Shown: one piece after another, positions 16,339 to 23,273 of the stretch
Position numbering within the stretch: position 1 is the first letter of the stretch
Layout of the letters: every line of letters starts with the position of its first letter
Assembly: GCA_910587145.1 (NCBI GenBank)
Contig: CAJUMH010000007.1
Coordinates: 1 to 64,000, forward strand
Direction of reading: 5' to 3'
DNA from: an uncultured Ruthenibacterium sp.
GTDB lineage: Bacteria > Bacillota > Clostridia > Oscillospirales > Ruminococcaceae
DNA length: 64,000 nucleotides
Made by a program: the position numbers and the translations under genes
The notes under the pieces: generated by a model
Database searches by the model: none
Seen by the model: only the letters and a program-made list of their open reading frames with translations
Told to the model about the DNA's origin: nothing

Positions 16339-16545
16339 TCAATCTTCATTTGCCATTTCCATGATATCACTGACATCACATTGAAGGGCGACACAGATTT
16401 TTTCGATTATTTCTGTATTCACATTTTCGTTCTTGCCAAGTTTGGTGACAGACGCCGCACTTATGCCTGCCAACTGTTGCAGGTCTTTTTTCTTCATATC
16501 TTTGTCAATCAGCAGCTTCCATAACTTTTTATAACTGATGGCCAT
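16339..16545 (-). CDS. XRE-family (Cro/CI-type) transcriptional regulator
   Basis: 68-residue protein made almost entirely of one HTH_3 domain: YKKLWKLLIDKDMKKKDLQ, then LAGISAASVTKLGKNENVN and IEKICVALQCDVSDIMEM. Small stand-alone XRE proteins of this kind regulate mobile elements or neighbouring genes. A GTGGAGG ribosome binding site precedes the ATG. It is convergent with the RHH gene; the 83-base gap between them holds no clear terminator. Confidence 0.92.
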   Translation of the reverse strand: MAISYKKLWKLLIDKDMKKKDLQQLAGISAASVTKLGKNENVNTEIIEKICVALQCDVSDIMEMANED

Positions 16546-16896
16546 ACTGAATCCTCCACTTTCCGGGAAAATGTCATTTGATATTACAACTATTTAATTA
16601 CAGCACCAATAATTGTCGATCGCAAGATTAAATCATGCGATTGCAGTATAAAATATTGCGTTCTATTCAAAACACGACCTCCTGCCAAAAGTATTTTCCC
16701 TTTAGCAGTGAATCCGCACAAGACTTTTAAAGATTCACCTTATAAAATTATAGAGCAGGAAGAAAATTCCAAAAAGCTTCACGGATATCAGCAAGTTGGG
16801 CGTCCAATTGGACGCCCACACCTGTATCAAAAAGAACGAATGCTTCTAAATGCAGCGACGTGGACGCCCTATCGGACGTCCACGTTCATTCCCACA
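16546..16896. other. Intergenic region with short palindromes, no gene
   Basis: No coding region was recognised. It contains the XRE leader and an ATCGCA/TGCGAT inverted repeat near 16618-16641. Two GC-rich palindromes stand out in AT-rich surroundings: 16797-16818 and 16858-16885. Confidence 0.6.
16797..16885. repeat. Two related GC-rich palindromes downstream of the zinc-ribbon gene
   Basis: A perfect 22-bp palindrome (TGGGCGTCCAATTGGACGCC plus CA, 16797-16818) and a hairpin with arms ACGTGGACG/CGTCCACGT (16858-16866 and 16877-16885) share the TGGACGCCC string. They follow the stop of the minus-strand gene at 16897 and lack T tracts. They could end or stabilise that transcript, or be protein-binding sites. 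Confidence 0.6.
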
Positions 16897-17925
16897 TCAG
16901 ACTTTCCCGCAAATAGCAAGGATCATTTTCTCCTGCCCCAACATCCAAGCCACAAACTTCGCATCGGTCATATCCCCTTGCTTCACCAGCTGCTTTTGTT
17001 TCAGCGCCTCACTGCTGAACTGTTTGAGCGCGGCCTTGGCCCGCCCGATCTGTTCCGGTGGGGCGCTGTTCTTTTTGAGTTTGCTGATCCGGTTGTACCA
17101 GAACATATATTCGCGGGCGTAGGCTTGTTCGCAGTCCAGCCCTTTGTTTCGCTCTTCAAAATCCTGCCGCGCCGCCTTTTTGCTTGCCTTGCGGCAGCGT
17201 TCCCCGCACAGGGTCGAGCGGGCGTCGCCCGCAAAAAAGATCTTCCCACAATGGCTGCACTGCCGCATCAGCAGCCCGGCATCCAAAATACGCTGGCGGT
17301 AATAGATCAGCGCCGGGCGCAGGGAGCCGTCCGTTACCGCGCACTCAAAGGGGATTTTGCCCTGCGGATACCAGACCTCCAATTTTGCATCGGCCCGGTC
17401 GTTCCACACCAGCGTTACCGGTTTTTCCCGCCGCCATTGCAGCATCTCCGATGTGTACTCGCCAAACGGCAGAATCATCAACTCGGCAAACTGGCGGAAA
17501 GCCACCATCGCCTTTTGCCTGTCCCGGCCACGGCAGCAGCGCAAATACATTTCCCATATTTGAATTGCCGCATACCATGCAGCTGCGTTTGCGGCGGGTT
17601 CCTCTGCCAACTGGGAAAGGATGGCCGCCGCATTCTCTTCCTGCTTTTTCCGCTCGGCAGCCCTTCGCGCCGCCAGCGCCCGGCAAAGCGCCGCAAACGC
17701 CTTGTTCCACCGCTCTGCGGGTGTTTGCCCCACCTCGCACCAAAACACGCCCAAAGGCTGTGTCAGCGCCAGACACGCCGCGTCCTCTTTCCCGCGCAGG
17801 GCGCGCTCCACCTCCAGTTCAGTCCCGACCCATATCTGCTCTTTCCGTTGCTTTGCATCGGCCCGGACCGCCAGAATGACCCGCCAGGTCAGAGGCTCGG
17901 TATGTTCAAAGCGATACTCCAGCAT
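16897..17925 (-). CDS. Unrecognised zinc-ribbon protein on the mobile island
   Basis: 342 residues, not assigned to a family. The N-terminal 80 residues look like a small alpha/beta domain. The middle (about 80-115) is rich in Ala, Arg and Glu and probably helical. A putative zinc site near 234-257 reads CSHCGKIF, then CGERCRKASKKAAR: a CxxC...CxxxC zinc ribbon resembling the C-terminal fingers of some small nucleic-acid-binding proteins. The last 80 residues are helical and Lys-rich. Codon use is GC-richer than the sugar locus, matching the recombinase. It lies between regulators and a serine recombinase on the island, so an accessory or defence-type role is possible but not shown. Confidence 0.6.
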   Translation of the reverse strand: MLEYRFEHTEPLTWRVILAVRADAKQRKEQIWVGTELEVERALRGKEDAACLALTQPLGVFWCEVGQTPAERWNKAFAALCRALAARRAAERKKQEENAAAILSQLAEEPAANAAAWYAAIQIWEMYLRCCRGRDRQKAMVAFRQFAELMILPFGEYTSEMLQWRREKPVTLVWNDRADAKLEVWYPQGKIPFECAVTDGSLRPALIYYRQRILDAGLLMRQCSHCGKIFFAGDARSTLCGERCRKASKKAARQDFEERNKGLDCEQAYAREYMFWYNRISKLKKNSAPPEQIGRAKAALKQFSSEALKQKQLVKQGDMTDAKFVAWMLGQEKMILAICGKV

Positions 17926-18080
17926 TCCTTCACCCTCCCGCTTTATGGGAATCTTATTTTACTCTTTTATGGTTCTTTACATCATATCGCAAAAGCCTTG
18001 AAAACGCAAGATTTAGATGATAGAATGAAAACCATGATATTCCCATATATGGAGGGGGGGAAGGGGGGTGGCAAGCTTCG

Positions 18081-18114
18081 CTCCCCCCCCCCTTACCGGC
18101 TGGGAAAGAAGAAA
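18081..18114 (+). repeat. Direct repeat copy 1 (C-run plus ACCGGCTG)
   Basis: A C-rich run followed by TTACCGGCTGGGAAAGAAG lies upstream of the small ORF at 18127. A similar block, CCCCCCTCACCGGCTGAAAA, occurs at 18516-18541 directly upstream of the recombinase. The pair suggests duplicated 5' regions for the two adjacent genes. Confidence 0.55.
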
Positions 18115-18126
18115 CCAAGAGGAGGG

Positions 18127-18294
18127 GTGCCGGCCAGTCAAGTCAGCATAGAAACCGAAAACGAGCCTTTGCCCCAGTCGGTGGTGCAAAGCCTTGCGCG
18201 CGCAATGCTGCCGCAGATGCGGCGGTTTTTTGAGAGCGAGCAGGGCAGGAAGACCCTGGAGCAATGGCGGACGGAAAGAGAGCGGAAAAAGTGA
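18127..18294 (+). CDS. Small conserved-type ORF preceding the serine recombinase
   Basis: 55 codons from a GTG start. The helical, charged sequence includes SLARAMLPQMRRFFESEQG and LEQWRTERERKK. From memory, short ORFs with an F(Y/F)ESEEG-like motif recur upstream of serine recombinases on clostridial elements, so it may be part of the recombination module. The start is uncertain: GAGGAGGG abuts the GTG, and an ATG at 18031 is also in frame but without an RBS. Function unknown. Confidence 0.5.
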   Translation: MPASQVSIETENEPLPQSVVQSLARAMLPQMRRFFESEQGRKTLEQWRTERERKK

Positions 18295-18479
18295 AACGCT
18301 CTCGCCGGGCCGGGAGAGCAGCCTTTCCCCGCCCGGTACTTTCTGGATAGATTGGACAACTTAGCACACAATTTTTCGGCAGGTTGATGAATGGCTTTTG
18401 GTAGGCCGGTGTGGTATCGTGCTGGTGGGTAGGCTACAAATCAGTCAGTGAATGGTTTGAGAACGGTTTTGCAAGCATA

Positions 18480-18541
18480 GCATGTGGTCATCCACATGCA
18501 GTTTGGGGAGCGCCCCCTCCCCCCTCACCGGCTGAAAAAGG
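18480..18541 (+). repeat. Hairpin and direct repeat copy 2 before the recombinase
   Basis: GCATGTGG/CCACATGC forms an eight-bp hairpin with a TCAT loop (18480-18499). It is followed by the second copy of the C-run plus ACCGGCTG block (18513-18541), immediately before the recombinase RBS. The hairpin is a candidate recombinase-associated site or leader structure. Confidence 0.5.
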
Positions 18542-18556
18542 AAGGTGAAGCATTAT

Positions 18557-20182
18557 ATGACCGCTGTGATCTACGCACGATACAGCAGTGACAACCAAAG
18601 AGAGGAAAGCATTGAAGGCCAGCTGCGTGAGTGCCAGGAATACGCCGAGCACAACGGTATTACGGTCCTGCGCAATTACATTGACCGGGCGCTGTCCGCG
18701 AAAACGGACAACCGCCCGGAGTTCCAGCAGATGATCCGCGACAGCGGCAAGGGCCTGTTTGACGCGGTGCTTGTCTGGAAACTGGACCGTTTCTCCCGCG
18801 ACCGGTATGACAGCGCCCACTATAAGCACATCCTGAAGAAAAACGGGGTAAAGGTCGTCTCTGCCAAGGAGAGCATTTCCGAGGGGCCGGAGGGGATCAT
18901 TCTGGAACCCATGCTGGAGGGCATGGCGGAATACTATTCGGCGGAGCTGGCTCAAAAGGTCAACCGCGGGATGCGCGAGAACGCGCTCAAGGGGCTAAGC
19001 AACGGCGGTACGATCCCGCTGGGGTACCTGCTGGGCGAGGATAAAAGGCTGAAAATCGACCCGCTGACCGCGCCTGTTGTCCGGGAAATCTATCAGCGAT
19101 ACGATGGCGGCGAAACAATCAAGGCCATTATTGTCTCGCTGAATGAGCGGCATATCCTGACCAGACAAGGAAAACGGTTTACGTCCAGCAGCTTTAACAC
19201 CCTGCTGCGCAACCGCAAATACATGGGAGAATATCGCTACAAGGATGTTGTCATCCCCGATGCAATCCCGGCAATCGTTCCAAAAGACGTGTTTGAAAGG
19301 GTGCAGGCGCGGATGGAAAAGAACCGTCACGCCCCGGCAAGGGCAAAAGCCGAGGACGAATATCTGCTGACCACCAAACTGTTCTGCGGCCACTGCGGCC
19401 GCATGATGGTGGGAGAAAGCGGTGTTGGCCGGAATGGGGCGGTGCACCGCTACTACAAATGCAGCGCGGCAAAGCGGCGGCAGGGCTGTGACAAAAAGGC
19501 GGTGAAAAAGGACTGGATCGAACGCGCAGCGGTGCTGTACACGGTGCAGCGGGTGTTCAACGATGAGCTGATCGAACGCATTGCGGATGAGTTGGTTGCC
19601 CTGCAAAGCACCGAAGACACGACCCTGCCGGTGCTGCGCAAGCAGCTCGCGGACACGAACCGCGGCATTGAGAACATGCTGAACGCGATTCAGCAGGGGG
19701 TGCTTACCAGCAGCACCAAGCAGCGGCTGGAGGAACTGGAAGAACTGCGCGAACAGCTAAAAACCAGCATCCTGCAAGCGGAGTTGGAGCGCCCGCAGTA
19801 CACCCGCGAGGACATCATTGCATGGATTGGGCAGTTTAAGAACGGAGACCCGAATGACAAGGCGTACCAGCGCCAGATCATTGATACCTTCATCAATTCG
19901 ATTTATGTATTTGACGACCGGCTCGTTTTCACCTATAATTATAAAAATGGAACACAGACCGTGAGCCTTGCGGATGTTTCCGCAGCTTTCGGTTCGGATT
20001 TGGTGCGGGATGTTTCACCATATTGGAATGGACTGCGTTCCGTTCAAACAGGGCGCGCTGCGTTTTTTGCAGCGCGCCCTGTTTTTGCCCTCAAAGCGGG
20101 CCGAGGGGGGGGTCCCCGCGGCCGGCGGCAGGAAAGTACCTGTGCGGCCGGGCGGATACCCCTCGACCGGCAGGGCATTTGA
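18557..20182 (+). CDS. Large serine recombinase, C-terminus probably altered at the island junction
   Basis: Serine integrase of the TnpX/Tn4451-like type. The resolvase N-terminus carries the nucleophile S10 in VIYARYSS, then GQLRECQEYAEHNG, WKLDRFSRDRYDS and AEYYSAELAQKVNRGM. The recombinase domain has PLGYLL and LNERHILTRQGKRFTSSSF. The zinc-ribbon domain is CGHCGRMM...YYKCSAAKRRQGC, followed by a coiled coil (TSSTKQRLEELEELREQL) and a typical end region FTYNYKNGTQTVSLADV. After GSDLVRDVSPYW the frame reads through a rho-independent terminator (20046-20086) and about 30 Gly/Arg-rich codons. This tail is unlikely to be native, so the normal stop was probably lost at the junction. ATG 18557 is preferred over GTG 18545 on RBS spacing. 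Confidence 0.9.
   Translation: MTAVIYARYSSDNQREESIEGQLRECQEYAEHNGITVLRNYIDRALSAKTDNRPEFQQMIRDSGKGLFDAVLVWKLDRFSRDRYDSAHYKHILKKNGVKVVSAKESISEGPEGIILEPMLEGMAEYYSAELAQKVNRGMRENALKGLSNGGTIPLGYLLGEDKRLKIDPLTAPVVREIYQRYDGGETIKAIIVSLNERHILTRQGKRFTSSSFNTLLRNRKYMGEYRYKDVVIPDAIPAIVPKDVFERVQARMEKNRHAPARAKAEDEYLLTTKLFCGHCGRMMVGESGVGRNGAVHRYYKCSAAKRRQGCDKKAVKKDWIERAAVLYTVQRVFNDELIERIADELVALQSTEDTTLPVLRKQLADTNRGIENMLNAIQQGVLTSSTKQRLEELEELREQLKTSILQAELERPQYTREDIIAWIGQFKNGDPNDKAYQRQIIDTFINSIYVFDDRLVFTYNYKNGTQTVSLADVSAAFGSDLVRDVSPYWNGLRSVQTGRAAFFAARPVFALKAGRGGGPRGRRQESTCAAGRIPLDRQGI
20046..20086. terminator. Strong bidirectional-type terminator downstream of ldh
   Basis: AAACAGGGCGCGCTGC (20046-20061) pairs perfectly with GCAGCGCGCCCTGTTT (20069-20084) and a short T run follows on the plus strand. 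It lies inside the extended frame of the recombinase and 140 bases past the ldh stop on the minus strand. It probably belongs to the core chromosome and terminates ldh. Confidence 0.8.
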
Positions 20183-20226
20183 AAAACGTTTTGCGGCCGG
20201 CAGCGTGCTCGCAGGATGCCCTGCGG

Positions 20227-21177
20227 TCAGCGGAGTGTCTGAAGGATGCCCTTCAGCGTGTTTGCCGAATCGTTCAGCCTTGCCGCTTCCTCCTCGCACA
20301 GCGGAATCGGCACATGCGTTTCGATGCCCTCTTCCCCCAAAATCGCCGGGAAGCTGAGGGCAATTCCGTCGATGCCGTACATCCCGTGGATCATGGCCGA
20401 AACGGGGAGAATGGATTTTTCATCCTGTACAATGCATTCGCAGATCCGCCTGACGGACATGGCGACGCCGTAATAGGTGGCGTTCTTTTTTTCAATAATC
20501 TCGTAGGCGCTGTTTTTTACGTCCTCGGCAATTTCCCGCATGGCGGCGTCGTGATCGAAATACCCGCGCATTTCACAAAAATCGTGCAGCGGAATGCCGG
20601 ATACGTTTGCACTGCTCCAGGCGACGATCTCGCTGTCCCCGTGTTCGCCGATCACGAACGAGTGGATGCTTCGGCTGTCCACGCGCAGACGTTCGCTCAA
20701 AGCGTATTTGAGCCGGGCCGTGTCGAGCAGTGTTCCGGAGCCGATCACCCGGCTTTCCGGCAGCCCGCTCAGCTTTACGGCCACATCCGTGAGAATATCC
20801 ACCGGATTTGATACGATGAGAAGAATGCCGTCAAAGCCCTGCCGGATGATCTCGGGAATGACGCTTTTGAGAATGCCGACGTTTTTTTCAACAAGGTCGA
20901 GCCGCGTTTCTCCCGGTTTCTGGTTCCCTCCGGCGGTGACAATGGCGACGGAGGCGTCGGACAGATCGCGGTACTGCCCGGCGAAAATTTTTGTTTGTCC
21001 TGTAAAAGGGATCCCGTGCGCAATGTCCAGCGCTTCTCCGTCTGCCTTGTCAAAATCGGCGTCGATCAAAACCAGCTCCGAAAACAGCCTGCTCTGCACC
21101 AGCGCGAACGCCGTGGCGGCGCCCACAAAGCCGCAGCCCACGATGGCAGCCTTTCTGGCATCGATTTTCTTTGCCAA
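20227..21177 (-). CDS. ldh: L-lactate dehydrogenase
   Basis: 316-residue NAD-dependent L-lactate dehydrogenase, reducing pyruvate to lactate in fermentation. NAD-binding motif IVGCGFVGAATAF at the start, substrate loop GGNQKPGETRLDLVEKN (Gln at the specificity position, so lactate rather than malate dehydrogenase), LLDTARLKYAL, and the catalytic His in IGEHGDSE. TTG 21177 is chosen as the start: AGGAGGTG sits 7-8 bases upstream. An ATG at 21207 would add ten residues encoded by a dispersed repeat element. The length is normal. It is the first core gene beside the island junction. Confidence 0.95.
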   Translation of the reverse strand: MAKKIDARKAAIVGCGFVGAATAFALVQSRLFSELVLIDADFDKADGEALDIAHGIPFTGQTKIFAGQYRDLSDASVAIVTAGGNQKPGETRLDLVEKNVGILKSVIPEIIRQGFDGILLIVSNPVDILTDVAVKLSGLPESRVIGSGTLLDTARLKYALSERLRVDSRSIHSFVIGEHGDSEIVAWSSANVSGIPLHDFCEMRGYFDHDAAMREIAEDVKNSAYEIIEKKNATYYGVAMSVRRICECIVQDEKSILPVSAMIHGMYGIDGIALSFPAILGEEGIETHVPIPLCEEEAARLNDSANTLKGILQTLR

Positions 21178-21193
21178 AACAACACCTCCTGTA

Positions 21194-21272
21194 ACGGGCG
21201 GTTCCATCAGAAAACAAAGCCGCGCTGCAAAGCAGACATAAAGACGCTTCGTTTTGCGATCTCATCGCCCTG
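21194..21272. repeat. Dispersed intergenic repeat, copy 1
   Basis: Begins ACGGGCGGTTCCATCAGAAA, continues with ACAAAGC, contains GACGCTTCG and ends GATCTCATCGCCCTGT. Copy 2 at 37543-37622 matches at both ends and in the GACGCTTCG block; a weaker copy lies at 61437-61515. The ends are roughly complementary, so the element can fold back. It directly abuts the ldh RBS. Confidence 0.75.
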
Positions 21273-21469
21273 TAACGGGCAGCGGGAGCGAACGCAAAGC
21301 GCCCCCAAGGCCGCGCTGTACGCACCCTGCGGAACGTTCGCCCTTTTCGCCCGCCGCCCATACCAACAGTATGCCCGGTTTTTTCCGTTTTACCGATAGG
21401 GACAGAACCGCGGATCCCGCAGGGCCCGGGCGGCGGGGAAATACGCTTGGGGACGCGCCGCAGGGGGCG

Positions 21470-21517
21470 CGGCAAAAACGGCGAACAGGATGGCCTAAAA
21501 GGCCGCCCCTGTTCGCC
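21470..21517 (-). terminator. Rho-independent terminator of degV
   Basis: GGCGAACAGG (21480-21489) pairs with CCTGTTCGCC (21508-21517) and an inner GGCC/GGCC pair. On the minus strand a GTTTTTG tract follows. It lies about 40 bases after the degV stop. Confidence 0.8.
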
Positions 21518-21556
21518 TGTTTTGTCTGGCCGCCGGTGCGCCGGTGCGCGGCGGCC

Positions 21557-22393
21557 TTATGCGTGAATGGCCTGCAGCGCCACGCAGCCGGGCCCGCCGT
21601 GCGTGATGAACACCGGGCTGAGCGGCAGGATCTCGACGGGCGTTTGGGGGAACATTGCGTGAAAAAGCCGCCGGGCCTGCCCGGCGAGGGCGGGCGCGTC
21701 GGCGTGGGTGATATAAAGCCGCCAATCCGCGTTCACGCCCATTTCGCGGAAGGTGTGGGCCGCCGTCTGCGCCGCGTGCAGAAAGCTGCGTTTTACGCCC
21801 GCAAGCGTTAGACGTTTGGCGTCCGGCGCAGGGGTGAGCAGCGGGGAAAAGCGAACGGCCTGCCCCACATACGAGACCAGCGGCGAAAGCCGCCCGCCCC
21901 GCCGCAGATAGGCAAAATCGGCGGGGATGAGAAAGCTCTTCGATGTTTCGATCAGCTCCCGGGTGCGCTGCAGGATCGCGTCTGCGTCCGCGCCGGAGCG
22001 CAGCATGCGAACGGCGTTTTCGGCAAGATACCGGTGCGGCCCGCAGAGCGTGCGGCTGTTGAGCACCGTAATCTTCTGCCCGCCCTCGCACAGCCCGGCC
22101 GCGGCCACCGCGCTCGCGTAGGTGCCGGAAAGGCCGCCGGCCATTGTGATGTGAAGGATGGTATCGCCCGGATACTGCTCGTACAACTGCAGGATATCCC
22201 CCGTGGAGGGCTGGCTGCTCGTGGGCAGGTGCTCTGCATCAATCAGCCCGAGCAGCTGCTGCGGCGAGAGCTCGTCGAATTCCCGGTAGGTTTTGCCCCG
22301 GATGGCGACGGACAGCGGCGTGACGGTGAACCCCGCCTGCCGCGCCTGTGCGGAGGAATACAGCGTGGAGGTATCGGCAAAAATGCGGATCAT
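21557..22393 (-). CDS. DegV family fatty-acid-binding protein
   Basis: 278-residue DegV/FakB-type protein, which binds a fatty acid and presents it to a FakA-type kinase. Motifs: IRIFADTSTLY at the N-terminus, the hallmark LPTSSQPSTGDILQLYEQ (around 55-75), ITMAGGLSGTYASA, FAYLRRGGRLS and a C-terminal SPVFITHGGPG. The start at ATG 22393 follows AAAGGGG; further upstream in-frame ATGs lie in promoter DNA. It is transcribed divergently from the DUF1836 gene, with a perfect 42-bp palindrome between. Confidence 0.92.
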   Translation of the reverse strand: MIRIFADTSTLYSSAQARQAGFTVTPLSVAIRGKTYREFDELSPQQLLGLIDAEHLPTSSQPSTGDILQLYEQYPGDTILHITMAGGLSGTYASAVAAAGLCEGGQKITVLNSRTLCGPHRYLAENAVRMLRSGADADAILQRTRELIETSKSFLIPADFAYLRRGGRLSPLVSYVGQAVRFSPLLTPAPDAKRLTLAGVKRSFLHAAQTAAHTFREMGVNADWRLYITHADAPALAGQARRLFHAMFPQTPVEILPLSPVFITHGGPGCVALQAIHA

Positions 22394-22460
22394 AAAGAGA
22401 ACCCCTTTCCCATTTGGCACAATATTATGTTTAAAATTGTATAACATAGTTTTAAAAACT

Positions 22461-22489
22461 ATTATAGATGTTTTTTAAAAATAAGTCAA
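22461..22489 (-). promoter_or_regulatory. degV promoter with -35 box inside a palindrome
   Basis: On the minus strand TTGACT (22489-22484), 17-base spacer, TATAAT (22466-22461). The -35 box is part of the palindrome at 22477-22518, so the same TTGACT also points rightwards at 22506-22511. Confidence 0.75.
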
Positions 22490-22518
22490 GCGTTCCCGGG
22501 AACGCTTGACTTATTTTT
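22477..22518. repeat. Perfect 42-bp palindrome between divergent genes
   Basis: Each 21-base half reads AAAAATAAGTCAAGCGTTCC then C, centred on CCCGGG with no spacer. It embeds the -35 box of degV and a mirror-image TTGACT facing the DUF1836 gene, so it is well placed as an operator for both directions. It could also fold as a bidirectional terminator, but it lies upstream, not downstream, of both genes. Confidence 0.8.
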
Positions 22519-22606
22519 GAAACGCATTAAAATAGAACTATGGATATCCGCGCCCGTCAGGGGGCCTTTTGGGGCCGTATGCCAATTGGAACAAGGGAGT
22601 GTTTGC

Positions 22607-23140
22607 ATGCCAACAAAAGCTGAACAGACGCTGGCGGAAATGAAGGCCTACCGCTGCCCGCGCTACGCGCAGCTGCCGGAGATCGCGCTGTACCGCGATC
22701 AGGTGCTGGACGCGCTGGAGCGCTACACCGCGCCCTTTTTTGCCGGACGGAGCGAGCCGCCGCTGACGGCGGCGATGATCAACAATTACGTAAAGCTGCA
22801 GCTGCTTGCGCCGCCCGTGAAAAAGCGGTACAGCCGGGAGCAGATTGCGCAGCTGTATGTGATCTGCCTGCTCAAGCAGGTGATGAGCATCTCCGAGCTG
22901 CGCGGCCTGATGGAGATCCAGCGGCGCAGCTATCCCCTGGAGCAGGCGTATGATTATTTTTGCACCGAGATGGAAAAGGCGCTGCAGGCCACCTTTGGCA
23001 CGCGCGATTTTTCCATGCCCAGCAGCGCGCAGAAAACAACGCCCGAGAGCGAGCTGGTGCGCAGCCTTGCGCTGTGCCTTGCAAACAAGATCTTTGCGCT
23101 CAAATTCATCGAGCTGTATCCCCGCGCGGAAAAAGAGTGA
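22607..23140 (+). CDS. DUF1836 domain-containing protein
   Basis: 177 residues. The DUF1836 core is visible in AAMINNYVKLQLLAPPVKKRYSREQIAQLYVICLLKQVMSISEL, a winged-HTH/MerR-like arrangement, so a DNA-binding regulatory role is plausible. The C-terminal part (ESELVRSLALCLANKIFALKFIEL) is helical and possibly mediates dimerisation. ATG 22607 is preceded by AAGGGAG. It is divergent from degV across the 42-bp palindrome and might bind it (inference). Confidence 0.88.
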   Translation: MPTKAEQTLAEMKAYRCPRYAQLPEIALYRDQVLDALERYTAPFFAGRSEPPLTAAMINNYVKLQLLAPPVKKRYSREQIAQLYVICLLKQVMSISELRGLMEIQRRSYPLEQAYDYFCTEMEKALQATFGTRDFSMPSSAQKTTPESELVRSLALCLANKIFALKFIELYPRAEKE

Positions 23141-23186
23141 GCTCGGCGGGGCGCTTTGGCGCGGGCCGGCATGAGAAAAACAGAGA

Positions 23187-23217
23187 GCCTGCCCCGGAGC
23201 GGTTTTCCGGGACAGGC
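23187..23217. terminator. Bidirectional terminator between DUF1836 gene and hflC
   Basis: GCCTGCCCCGGA (23187-23198) pairs with TCCGGGACAGGC (23206-23217), with one mismatch. On the minus strand it is followed by TCTCTGTTTTTC and on the plus strand by TTTCTCG. It separates the two convergent genes. Confidence 0.7.
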
Positions 23218-23273
23218 TTTCTCGAATTACAGCGGCTCCTCGGCGGCATTTCGCGGCCGGAAGAAACGCGGTG

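Larger units (their letters stand above)
21178..21556. other. Intergenic region with dispersed repeat copy and degV terminator
   Basis: No coding region. It holds copy 1 of an interspersed repeat (21194-21272), a second partial TGTAACGGGC motif just after it, and a strong terminator for degV (21470-21517). GC-rich filler lies between. Confidence 0.7.

Noticed and set aside
16708..18294. A 528-codon plus-strand open frame over the zinc-ribbon gene
   Set aside because: Only its last 55 codons look like a protein. The rest is Pro/Gln/Leu-rich antisense shadow of the minus-strand gene at 16897-17925 with no ribosome binding site.
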